This document shows positions 1 through 6,131 of a DNA stretch of 7,193 nucleotides, piece after piece. Location: contig CATPAX010000202.1 of NCBI GenBank assembly GCA_955652215.1, positions 1 to 7,193 of the forward strand, read 5' to 3'. Position 1 is the stretch's first letter. Each line of letters opens with the position of its first letter. Position numbers and translations under genes: made by a program. The notes beneath the pieces were generated by a model. It was given only the letters and a program-made list of their open reading frames with translations, was not told the origin of the DNA and searched no databases. This stretch comes from an uncultured Solirubrobacteraceae bacterium. Lineage in GTDB: Bacteria; Actinomycetota; Thermoleophilia; Solirubrobacterales; Solirubrobacteraceae.

Positions 1-750
1 ATCGTGCTCGGCGTTCTCGCAGCAGTGATCCTCACAAGTCCCGGGTGGCCGAGGGTCCGCAGCACTTATTTCTCGTGGTACTGGTTTCGCCACTCGTTTG
101 GGAGTGTGGCTAGCCACTTCCTGATCGACGTCGAGGTGTTCATGGCTGTCGAGGTCGTAGTGCTGGTACTCGGTCTCCTCATCGCACTGGGCCGGAACGC
201 ACGTGCCCCCGCTCTGTTTCCACTGAAGCTGATCGCCACCGTCTTTACCGATCTGTTTCGCGGGATTCCGACGCTGATCGTGATGTATCTGTTCGGCTTC
301 GGAATCCCAGCGCTACAGCTGTCGGGTGTGCCCACCAACCTATTCGTGCTGGGAGGTGCGGCGCTTGCGCTGTCCTACTCCGCCTACGTGGCCGAGGTCT
401 ACCGAGCAGGGATCGACTCAGTTCACAGCGGCCAGATGGGCGCCGCCCTCGCGGTCGGGCTCACACGAGGACAGGCGATGCGCCACGTGATCGTGCCTCA
501 GGCGATCCGTCGCGTCCTCCCGCCTTTGCTAAACGACTTCATCTCGCTTCAGAAGGATGTCGTCCTGCTGTCGGTGCTCGGCGCGATTGAAGCCTTCCGC
601 CAAGCGCAGATCATCGCTGACTACAACTTCAACTACACGCCGCTCATCGCCACGGCGTTGCTCTACATCTGCATCACCATCCCGCTCGCGCGTGTGCTGG
701 ATCGCCTCTCGCGCCGGGCTCGTCAGCGCCGAGAGGCAGTGCTGATGTGA
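1..750 (+). CDS. Polar amino-acid ABC transporter permease (5'-partial)
   Basis: Inner-membrane permease of the HisM/GlnP family, which forms the channel for importing a polar amino acid (glutamate, glutamine, arginine or similar; substrate not readable here). The reading frame is open to the first base of the window, and the visible protein begins inside the first hydrophobic segment (LGVLAAVILTS), so the true start is probably upstream; the GTG at position 4 is unlikely to be it. Further hydrophobic segments lie near residues 45-62, 72-100, 108-125 and 205-227 counted from position 4. The EAA-loop region that docks the ATPase is clear at about 128-190 (EVYRAGIDSVHSGQ, then VGLTRGQAMRHVIVPQAIRR). 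An LFRGIPTLIV segment matches the family FRGTP region. The stop overlaps the ATPase start by 4 bp, indicating translational coupling. The solute-binding protein is not in the window and would be expected upstream. Confidence 0.92.
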   Translation: MVLGVLAAVILTSPGWPRVRSTYFSWYWFRHSFGSVASHFLIDVEVFMAVEVVVLVLGLLIALGRNARAPALFPLKLIATVFTDLFRGIPTLIVMYLFGFGIPALQLSGVPTNLFVLGGAALALSYSAYVAEVYRAGIDSVHSGQMGAALAVGLTRGQAMRHVIVPQAIRRVLPPLLNDFISLQKDVVLLSVLGAIEAFRQAQIIADYNFNYTPLIATALLYICITIPLARVLDRLSRRARQRREAVLM

Positions 751-1493
751 GCGCCGTCCTGGAGCTGCGGGGCGTCACCAAGTCATACGGCGAACGCCAG
801 GTGATCAGAGGGATCGACCTGACCGTCGCCGAGCACGAGGCGGTCGCCCTGATCGGGGCCTCGGGGTCGGGGAAGTCGACGTTGCTCCGTTGTATCGACC
901 TGCTCGAGGACATCGACGACGGCGACGTGCTGCTCGACGGCGAGGTGATCACCGACCCGTCCGTCGACGCGGTCAAGATCCGCCGCCGGCTGGGAATGGT
1001 GTTCCAGGCCTTCAACCTGTTTCCCAATATGACGGTCGCCGAGAACGTCGCCCTCGGGCCACGGCGCGCGCACGGAGAGCCGAAGGAAAAGGCGACGGAG
1101 CGGGCGCGTGAGCTGCTCGAGCGCTTCGGCCTCGCCGGACGCGAGGGGGACTATCCCGACCGCCTGTCCGGCGGCCAGCAGCAGCGGGTGGCGATCGTGC
1201 GCGCGCTGGCCACGAATCCGCGGGCGCTCCTGCTCGACGAGGTTACGAGCGCGCTCGACCCTGAGCTGGTCGGTGAGGTGCTGACGGTGATCCGCGACCT
1301 CAAGCACGAGGGCATGACGATGATGATCGCGACGCACGAGATGGCTTTTGCGCGCGAGGTGGCCAACGAGGTGTGCTTCCTGCACGAGGGTCTGATCGCC
1401 GAGCGCGGCAGCCCCGAGCAGATCTTCGCCGATCCGCAGCGCCCCGAGACCCAGCGGTTCCTCCAACGCGTGCTGGAAACACGTCGGCTCTAG
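747..1493 (+). CDS. Polar amino-acid ABC transporter ATP-binding protein
   Basis: Cytoplasmic ATPase (248 aa, normal for the GlnQ/HisP family) that powers the permease encoded just upstream. All nucleotide-binding motifs are present: Walker A GASGSGKST at residues 37-45, Q-loop Gln87 in FQAFNLFP, signature LSGGQQQR at 140-147, Walker B LLLDE at 161-165, and switch His197 in ATHEM. TSALDPELVGEVL after Walker B is typical of amino-acid importers. One small deviation is Val166 where most relatives have Pro (DEPTS becomes DEVTS). The GTG start at 747 overlaps the permease stop (GTGA) and has a purine-rich GAGAGG at 731-736. The TAG stop at 1491-1493 overlaps the stop of the convergent tadA gene. 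The substrate cannot be assigned from the ATPase. Confidence 0.95.
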   Translation: MSAVLELRGVTKSYGERQVIRGIDLTVAEHEAVALIGASGSGKSTLLRCIDLLEDIDDGDVLLDGEVITDPSVDAVKIRRRLGMVFQAFNLFPNMTVAENVALGPRRAHGEPKEKATERARELLERFGLAGREGDYPDRLSGGQQQRVAIVRALATNPRALLLDEVTSALDPELVGEVLTVIRDLKHEGMTMMIATHEMAFAREVANEVCFLHEGLIAERGSPEQIFADPQRPETQRFLQRVLETRRL

Positions 1494-1954
1494 CGCCTCG
1501 GCGCAAAGAACGCCCGCAACAGGTCCGCTGAGTCCTCCGCGAGCAGCCCCGACGCGACCTGAGGCCGGTGATTCAAACGAGGCTCGTCGAGCACGTTGAA
1601 GACACTTCCCCCTGCGCCCGCCTTCGGATCGGACGCTCCGATGACCACGCGCGGCACGCGTGCCAGCACGATCGCGCCGGCGCACATGGCGCACGGCTCG
1701 AGCGTCACATACATCACGGCGTCGAGGATCCGCCAGCTACCCATGGCCCGAGCGGCCTCGCGGAGCGCGATGAGCTCCGCGTGGGCCGTGGGATCGGCAC
1801 GCAGCTCCCGCTCGTTGTGAGCGGACGCGATGACCTCGCCTTCCCGAACGACGACCGCACCGATCGGCACATCGTCGTGGTCGAGCGCGAGACTGGCCTC
1901 GCGAAGCGCCAGGCGCATGAAGTACTCATCACGGGGGAAGAAATGAGAATTCAC
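1490..1954 (-). CDS. tadA: tRNA-specific adenosine deaminase TadA
   Basis: Zinc-dependent deaminase that converts A34 to inosine in the tRNA anticodon (tRNA-Arg ICG in most bacteria), enabling wobble decoding of CGN codons. The 154-aa product aligns from memory along most of the length of E. coli TadA. Zinc and catalytic residues are His58 and Glu60 in PTAHAE, and Cys88 and Cys91 in LEPCAMCAG. A core VPIGAVVV stretch (29-36) and a GASDPKAGAGGS segment also match the family. The GTG at 1952-1954 is the only conventional start before an in-frame stop at 2006-2008; the alternative ATG at 1916-1918 would remove 12 residues, including part of the DEYFM helix that relatives keep. No convincing Shine-Dalgarno precedes either start. 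The gene is convergent with the ABC ATPase, stop codons overlapping in CTAG (1490-1493), and divergent from the protease. Confidence 0.93.
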   Translation of the reverse strand: MNSHFFPRDEYFMRLALREASLALDHDDVPIGAVVVREGEVIASAHNERELRADPTAHAELIALREAARAMGSWRILDAVMYVTLEPCAMCAGAIVLARVPRVVIGASDPKAGAGGSVFNVLDEPRLNHRPQVASGLLAEDSADLLRAFFAPRR

Positions 1955-2037
1955 CGAACGAGCGATGTGCCGTGGTGGTGGGCAACTTTGCCAACGGTGA
2001 TGATGTTAAGGGCGTGGGCGGGGGGCGCCGCCTACCC
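1955..2037. promoter_or_regulatory. Divergent intergenic region between tadA and protease gene
   Basis: This 83-bp gap between the chosen starts must hold the signals for both divergent genes. It contains an inverted repeat, GGCAA-CT-TTGCC, at 1981-1992. No clear -35/-10 pair or strong Shine-Dalgarno could be picked for either direction; upstream of the protease ATG there is only a G-rich run at about 2014-2026. If the protease instead started at one of the three tandem GTGs at 1972-1980, the gap would shrink to 17 bp. The regulatory role is inferred from position, not from a recognised motif. Confidence 0.35.
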
Positions 2038-3423
2038 ATGACCCGCAGCTCGCTATTCCGTGCATCCGCGTTCGTGACGCTGACGATCGCGCTCCTCGCT
2101 GTGCTTGGGTCGCGTCCAGTTGGCGCTTCGGGTCGCGGCTTGCCGACCGCTCCGGCGGCGAGCTACGTGCCAGGGGAGGTGATCGTCGGGTACTCCGCCA
2201 GCGGGGCAGCCCAGGCACTCGCCGCCCGGGCGTCAGGCTCGGGGCAGGTGCCGGACGAGCAGGTGGTCCGACTTCCGGCAGGGACCAGCGTGTGGAGCGC
2301 CATCGCCCGCCTGCGCCACAGGCCGGGGGTCGCGTTCGCAGCTCCCGACTACGTCGCCCACGTCGCAGGCCTGTTCATCCCAAACGACCGCGGCCGCGAT
2401 GGCCACCGCGCCGGTTGGGAGGCCGTGCAGTGGAACTTCCTGGCCAGCGCGGGAGTCAACGCCCCTCAGGCGTGGTCGAACCTGATCGCCGATCACCGGC
2501 CGGGAGGGCGTGGCGTGGTCGTGGCGATCCTCGACACCGGCGTGGCCTACAGGAACTGGTATCGCTTCCAGCGCTCACCGGACTTCGCGGGTACGCGGTT
2601 CGTCGCTCCCTACGACTTCATCGCGCACAACCGCTACCCGCTCGACAGAAACGGGCACGGCACGTTTATCGCCGGTACCGTCGCCGAGGCAACAAACAAC
2701 CGCCTCGGCCTCACCGGCCTAGCGTATGGCGCGAAGATCATGCCGATCCGGGTTCTCGACCAGCAGGGACTCGGCGACGCCGCGACGATTGCTAAAGGCA
2801 TTTACTACGCGGTCAAACACGGCGCGGCGGTGATCAACCTCAGTCTGGAGTTCCCGCCGCAGTACGGCGCATCAGCTATTCCAGGTGTGATTCGCGCGAT
2901 CGCTTTTGCCCACGACCACGGGGTGACGGTCGTCGGAGCGGCCGGCAACGACGGGGAGATGCGGGTCGCCTACCCGGCCCGAGCCCCCGGAGTGATCTCG
3001 GTCGGGGCGAGTACCGCCGACCGCTGCCTCGCCGACTACTCCGACGCTGGGCCAGGCCTCGATCTGGTCGCGCCAGGCGGCGGTGAGGATGCCCTGATCG
3101 CCGGCGACCCAAATTGCCAGCCTGGGCGCCGCCTGCCCGACATCTCCCAGATGACTTTCTACGGGCCGGCTCATCCGGAGCGGTTCTTGCTGCCCACCGG
3201 GTGGTTTGGGACATCGATGGCCGCAGCCCACGTGGCGGCGACCGCGGCCCTGGTGATCGCCAGCGGGGTGATCGGCCGGCAGCCCACACCCGATCAGGTC
3301 CTTGCCCGGCTCGAGCAGACGGCTCGGCCGCTGGGAGGACCGGCACCTAACGGGTACTACGGCTACGGGCTGCTCGACGCTGGGGCTGCGACCGCACCAG
3401 CGGTCCCAACCTCAGGGGGCTAG
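2038..3423 (+). CDS. Secreted subtilisin-like serine protease (peptidase S8)
   Basis: Exported endopeptidase of the S8 family, 461 aa from the ATG at 2038. That start is preferred over in-frame GTGs at 1972-1978 because it gives a standard signal peptide: MTRSS..R, a hydrophobic core at about 11-24, and a likely cleavage after Val-Gly-Ala30. Residues about 45-110 look like the propeptide/chaperone domain (YVPGEVIVGY near its start, RPGVAFAAPDY near its end). The catalytic domain has Asp166 in VAILDTG, His207 in NGHGTFIAGT, oxyanion Asn304 in GAAGND and Ser393 in GTSMAAAHVA. The Pro usually found in GTSMAAPH is Ala here. Cys330 and Cys360 are the only cysteines and could form a disulfide outside the cell. 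The protein ends at YGYGLLDAGAA plus a short Ala/Pro tail, with no sortase motif or C-terminal membrane anchor, so it is probably released or loosely wall-associated. The substrate is unknown; nutrient scavenging is only a guess. Confidence 0.93.
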   Translation: MTRSSLFRASAFVTLTIALLAVLGSRPVGASGRGLPTAPAASYVPGEVIVGYSASGAAQALAARASGSGQVPDEQVVRLPAGTSVWSAIARLRHRPGVAFAAPDYVAHVAGLFIPNDRGRDGHRAGWEAVQWNFLASAGVNAPQAWSNLIADHRPGGRGVVVAILDTGVAYRNWYRFQRSPDFAGTRFVAPYDFIAHNRYPLDRNGHGTFIAGTVAEATNNRLGLTGLAYGAKIMPIRVLDQQGLGDAATIAKGIYYAVKHGAAVINLSLEFPPQYGASAIPGVIRAIAFAHDHGVTVVGAAGNDGEMRVAYPARAPGVISVGASTADRCLADYSDAGPGLDLVAPGGGEDALIAGDPNCQPGRRLPDISQMTFYGPAHPERFLLPTGWFGTSMAAAHVAATAALVIASGVIGRQPTPDQVLARLEQTARPLGGPAPNGYYGYGLLDAGAATAPAVPTSGG

Positions 3424-3424
3424 C

Positions 3425-3511
3425 TCACACGAGCTTCGTGATCGCGATCACCATCGAGGCGAGCACGAGAACCAGGATCGCCACCTGGGTCCACAGCCAA
3501 TGACGGGGCAT
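3425..3511 (-). CDS. Putative small single-pass membrane protein, 28 aa
   Basis: Short ORF, not a recognised family. The product has a short basic/aromatic N-terminus (MPRHWLWTQ), one uninterrupted hydrophobic segment (VAILVLVLASMVIAI, about residues 10-24) and a TKLV tail, as expected of a tiny inner-membrane protein. Support for coding: 25 of 28 sense codons end in G or C, while the 15 in-frame codons just upstream of the ATG show only 7 of 15, so the codon signature begins at the ATG. Second codon positions are T-rich, as in membrane proteins. The TGA stop (3425-3427) lies one base from the protease stop, leaving no unused spacer. There is no Shine-Dalgarno; a TAACTT element 8 nt upstream would fit leaderless transcription. 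A chance hydrophobic ORF remains possible. Confidence 0.5.
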   Translation of the reverse strand: MPRHWLWTQVAILVLVLASMVIAITKLV

Positions 3512-3519
3512 GGAAGGAG

Positions 3520-3525
3520 AAGTTA
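3520..3525 (-). promoter_or_regulatory. Candidate -10 element of the small membrane ORF
   Basis: On the minus strand this reads TAACTT, matching the actinobacterial -10 form TANNNT, and ends 8 nt before the ATG at 3511. That spacing would place the transcript start at or next to the start codon, in line with the missing Shine-Dalgarno. No TTGAC-like -35 lies at the expected distance, so this is a weak call. Confidence 0.3.
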
Positions 3526-3542
3526 GCCGCTTCACTGCGGCT
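3525..3542. repeat. Perfect 6-bp inverted repeat between divergent starts
   Basis: AGCCGC at 3525-3530 and GCGGCT at 3537-3542 are exact reverse complements around a 6-nt spacer (TTCACT). The element sits between the ATG of the minus-strand small ORF (3511) and the GTG of the kinase gene (3557), flanked on each side by a TANNNT hexamer pointing outward. It could be an operator, or an RNA hairpin if transcription starts further upstream. No T-run follows on either strand, so an intrinsic terminator is unlikely. Confidence 0.45.
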
Positions 3543-3543
3543 C

Positions 3544-3549
3544 TATCGT
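3544..3549 (+). promoter_or_regulatory. Candidate -10 element of the GAF kinase gene
   Basis: TATCGT matches TANNNT and ends 7 nt before the GTG at 3557, a geometry typical of leaderless mRNAs in actinobacteria. The gene has no usable Shine-Dalgarno: a GGAAGGAG at 3512-3519 is about 37 nt upstream, too far to act directly. No good -35 hexamer is visible about 17 bp upstream. Confidence 0.35.
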
Positions 3550-3556
3550 CCGCAAG

Positions 3557-4702
3557 GTGACCGAACACCTCAGCCCGGTGCTGAAGGCGATGAGCGACGC
3601 CGTCCTCGCGGTGGCCGGCAATCTGTCCGTTGACGAGGTCCTCCAGCGACTCGTCCACGGCGCTCGCGAGTTAGCCGGCGCTCGGTACGCGGCGCTCGGA
3701 ATTCCTGACGGGGAAGGCGGCTTCCGGCGGTTCCTCGTCTCGGGAATGACAGATGAGCTGGTGCAGGCCATGGGGCCGCTCCCCCGGACGCACGGGATGC
3801 TTGGAGCGATCCTCGAGCAGCCACATCCCTACCGGACCAAAGACATCCACCACGATCCTCGCTTCCAGGGCTGGTGGCCGCGGCGCCACCCCGACATGCG
3901 CTCGTTCCTCGGTGTCCCGATCGTCTCTCCGGACGGGGTGATCGGAGCCTTCTACCTGACCGAGAAGGAGGGGGCCGAGGCGTTCGGCGAGCACGACCAG
4001 GAGATGATCGAGCTGCTCGCCTCACATGCTGCGATCGCGATCACCAATGCGCGCCTCTATGAGCAGAGCCGGGAGCTGTCGGTGATGTCCGAGCGCAACC
4101 GCCTGGCGCTTGAGCTTCACGACGTGGTCAGCCAGAAATTGTTCAGCCTGATGCTCACCGCCGAGGCGGCAGCCGCGCAGCTCGACCGCGACCCGGCTGG
4201 GGCGAGAGCCCAACTCGAGCGGCTCCGCGAGCTCGCCCGCCAGGCGCTCGAAGAGCTGCGGGCTCTGATCCTGGGCCTGCGTCCCCCCGAGCTCGAGCGT
4301 GACGGGCTCGAGGGAACGCTCCGCAAGGAGGTCGCGATGCTCTCGCGTGTCCACGGCGTGGCGATCGACTTCCAGGTCGAGCACCACGGCGACGGTGCCG
4401 CCCTGAACGGCGATCGAGATCTTGCGGTGCTCCGCATCGCTCACGAAGCGCTGCAGAACGCTCTGCGTCACGCCGGCGCGGAGCGCGTGGTCCTTCGGGT
4501 GGCACGGCGCGCCGACGGCCTGACGATCGAGGTGGTCGACGATGGTGTGGGATTCGATCCCGCCAGCGGCGAAGTTCGCTCCCGGCATCTGGGCTTGACG
4601 TCAATGGAGGAACGCGCCCGGGAGCTCGGGGGTCACCTCGAGATCCGCTCGGCGCCCGGTGTCGGTACCACGGTTGTGTTGGAGCTAGATGGCGGTGAGT
4701 GA
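3557..4702 (+). CDS. GAF-domain sensor histidine kinase, NarL/DevS-like
   Basis: Cytoplasmic two-component sensor kinase of 381 aa with no membrane segment. A single GAF domain spans about 18-175; its RRHPDMRSFLGVPI stretch and following GAFYLTEKEG resemble the GAF domains of the mycobacterial DevS/DosT group. The dimerisation/phosphoacceptor domain follows, with His188 in the ELHDVVSQ motif of the HisKA_3 (NarL/LiaS/DesK) class. The ATPase domain has its N-box around Asn301 (HEALQNALRHA), G1 box DDGVGFDP at 328-335, HLGLTSMEERARELGG at about 345-360 and a final GVGTTV. It presumably autophosphorylates on His188 and passes phosphate to the regulator encoded immediately downstream. The GTG at 3557 is the only conventional start after the in-frame stop at 3524-3526. 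The signal is unknown; the GAF resemblance allows a redox, gas or small-ligand sensor, but cofactor binding cannot be read from sequence alone. Confidence 0.93.
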   Translation: MTEHLSPVLKAMSDAVLAVAGNLSVDEVLQRLVHGARELAGARYAALGIPDGEGGFRRFLVSGMTDELVQAMGPLPRTHGMLGAILEQPHPYRTKDIHHDPRFQGWWPRRHPDMRSFLGVPIVSPDGVIGAFYLTEKEGAEAFGEHDQEMIELLASHAAIAITNARLYEQSRELSVMSERNRLALELHDVVSQKLFSLMLTAEAAAAQLDRDPAGARAQLERLRELARQALEELRALILGLRPPELERDGLEGTLRKEVAMLSRVHGVAIDFQVEHHGDGAALNGDRDLAVLRIAHEALQNALRHAGAERVVLRVARRADGLTIEVVDDGVGFDPASGEVRSRHLGLTSMEERARELGGHLEIRSAPGVGTTVVLELDGGE

Positions 4703-5342
4703 GCGTCCGATTCGGCTGCTGATCGTCGACGACCACGCGGTGGTCCGGGAGGGCCTGCGGGCGTTCCTGGGATTGCAGGACGACGTCGAAATCGTGGGGG
4801 AGGCCGCTGACGGGGCGGAGGCAGTGACGCAGGCGCGACTACTGCGGCCGGACGTGATCCTGATGGATCTCGTGATGCCGCGCCTGGATGGCGTCAGCGC
4901 GATGCGCGAGCTCCGAGCAGAAGTTCCCGAAAGCCGGGTGATCGTGCTCACAAGCTTTCTCGAGGACGAGCGCCTACTTCCCGCGATCGAGGCCGGCGCT
5001 GCCGGCTACCTGCTTAAGGACGCTGAACCGTCAGAGCTCTCGAGGGCGATCAGGGCCGCCCACGCCGGCGAGGCTGTGATCGACCCCACCGTCGCCGCGC
5101 GGCTGGTGCGCGCACTGTCGGATCGATCGGGGCGCCCACCCGATCAGGTCGGGACCCTGACCCACCGCGAGCGAGAGGTGCTCAAGTTGATCGCCCGCGG
5201 GCAGTCGAACAAGCGGATTGCCCTCGAGCTGGGGATCTCCGAGAAGACGGTCAAGGCACACGTCGGTCATCTGCTCGCCAAGCTCGGAGTCGCCGACCGC
5301 ACCCAGGCGGCGCTGCTGGCCGTCCGCCAAGGGATGGCCTGA
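4689..5342 (+). CDS. NarL/FixJ-family response regulator
   Basis: DNA-binding response regulator of 217 aa, the evident partner of the upstream kinase. The receiver domain (about 8-125) has acidic residues Asp14 and Asp15, phosphoacceptor Asp60 in ILMDLVMP, Thr88 in VLTS and Lys110 in YLLKD. A LuxR-type helix-turn-helix occupies about 150-217 (LTHREREVLKLIARG, then NKRIALELGISEKTVKAHV). All residues needed for phosphorylation are present. The ATG at 4689 overlaps the kinase gene by 14 bp and has GGAG at 4681-4684; an in-frame GTG at 4695 is an alternative start that would leave an 8-bp overlap. The overlap argues for coupled translation and a shared transcript. Target genes are unknown; autoregulation and control of neighbouring genes are plausible but not shown. 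Confidence 0.95.
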   Translation: MAVSERPIRLLIVDDHAVVREGLRAFLGLQDDVEIVGEAADGAEAVTQARLLRPDVILMDLVMPRLDGVSAMRELRAEVPESRVIVLTSFLEDERLLPAIEAGAAGYLLKDAEPSELSRAIRAAHAGEAVIDPTVAARLVRALSDRSGRPPDQVGTLTHREREVLKLIARGQSNKRIALELGISEKTVKAHVGHLLAKLGVADRTQAALLAVRQGMA

Positions 5343-5429
5343 AGACCCAGTTGGACGGGGGTTCGGACCGGAGACCTAGGACCAATTACCACTGGTTGAT
5401 CGGACCGCGCGTGGCGTACCGTGGTTGGC
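5343..5429 (+). promoter_or_regulatory. Promoter region of the SDR/QueA-like operon
   Basis: This 87-bp gap separates the response regulator from the SDR gene. TACCGT at 5417-5422 fits TANNNT and ends 7 nt before the ATG at 5430, the same geometry as at the kinase gene. TTGATC at 5396-5401 could be the -35, although the 15-bp spacer is short. No Shine-Dalgarno precedes the ATG, which again suggests a leaderless transcript. The 8-mer TCGGACCG occurs twice (5363-5370 and 5400-5407), the second copy abutting the candidate -35. No convincing terminator for the two-component operon was found. Confidence 0.4.
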
Positions 5430-6131
5430 ATGCCGCTAGCGATCATCACCGGTGGCTCGCGTGGTCTGGGGCTCGCCCTCGCGCGAGTCCTTGCTCAGCG
5501 TGGCTGGACGCTCGTGCTCGACGCGCGCGGCGCCGATCGCCTGCAGCAAGCCGCCCGCGAAGTCGGCCAGCTCACCGAGGTTCGCGCCGTTGCCGGCGAC
5601 GTCGCGGACGGATCGCACCGGCAGGCGCTCGTGCACGCGGCCGGCGAACGCGTTGACCTGCTCGTCAACAACGCGAGCGTGCTCGGCCCCAGCCCCCAGC
5701 CGTCGCTGACCGACTACCCCCTTGCCGAGCTCGAGCACGTATATCGCGTCAACTCGCTGGCGCCGCTGGCGCTGGCCCAACTGGTGATCCCGCTGATGCC
5801 CGCGGGTGGCTGCATCATCAACGTCACATCCGATGCCGCTGTCGAGCCGTACGCAGGGTGGGGAGGGTATGGATCGTCGAAGGCGGCGCTCGAGCAGATC
5901 AGCGCAATCCTTGCCGCCGAGCGGATCAACCTGCGCGTGTATGCAGTCGATCCGGGAGATATGCGTACCCAGATGCATCAGGAGGCGTTCCCCGGAGAGG
6001 ACATCTCCGACCGACCGCTTCCAGAGGAGAGCGTTCCCGGGCTGCTCGCCCTGATCGACGGCGAGCTGCCGAGCGGCCGCTACCAGGCGCGGGCCATCGA
6101 GCACCGGGCCACACGCGAGGCCACCGCGTGA
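5430..6131 (+). CDS. Short-chain dehydrogenase/reductase (SDR)
   Basis: NAD(P)-dependent oxidoreductase of the classical SDR superfamily, 233 aa from the ATG at 5430 (an in-frame GTG at 5421 would add three residues and overlaps the putative -10). The Rossmann nucleotide-binding motif TGGSRGLG is at residues 7-14, the structural NNAS (variant of NNAG) at 80-83, and the catalytic set is Asn108, Ser134, Tyr147 and Lys151 (YGSSK). DPGDMRTQMH follows where classical SDRs have PG-containing substrate-loop residues. Arg11 in the glycine motif may favour NADP(H), but this is not decisive. The substrate is unknown. The stop overlaps the start of the QueA-like gene by 4 bp (GTGA, 6128-6131), so the two products are probably made together and may act in one pathway. 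Confidence 0.93.
   Translation: MPLAIITGGSRGLGLALARVLAQRGWTLVLDARGADRLQQAAREVGQLTEVRAVAGDVADGSHRQALVHAAGERVDLLVNNASVLGPSPQPSLTDYPLAELEHVYRVNSLAPLALAQLVIPLMPAGGCIINVTSDAAVEPYAGWGGYGSSKAALEQISAILAAERINLRVYAVDPGDMRTQMHQEAFPGEDISDRPLPEESVPGLLALIDGELPSGRYQARAIEHRATREATA

Noticed and set aside
783..1694. 303-aa open frame on the minus strand
   Set aside because: It lies opposite the ATPase and tadA genes and has no recognisable domain; long antisense frames are expected in DNA with this GC content and codon bias.
1568..2041. 157-aa plus-strand frame across tadA
   Set aside because: It is the shadow of tadA, whose zinc-binding and catalytic motifs are intact on the other strand.
3525..3542. Intrinsic terminator at the inverted repeat
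   Set aside because: The stem is only 6 bp and no T-tract follows on either strand.
3425..3658. Longer 77-aa version of the small membrane ORF
   Set aside because: The extra N-terminal part overlaps the kinase coding region and lacks the third-position G/C signature; the codon signal begins at the ATG at 3511.
5858..6127. N-terminal extension of the QueA-like frame by 90 residues
   Set aside because: The extra residues overlap the SDR gene in another frame and are Arg-rich with no family similarity; GTG 6128 has a GAGG site and gives the normal QueA length.
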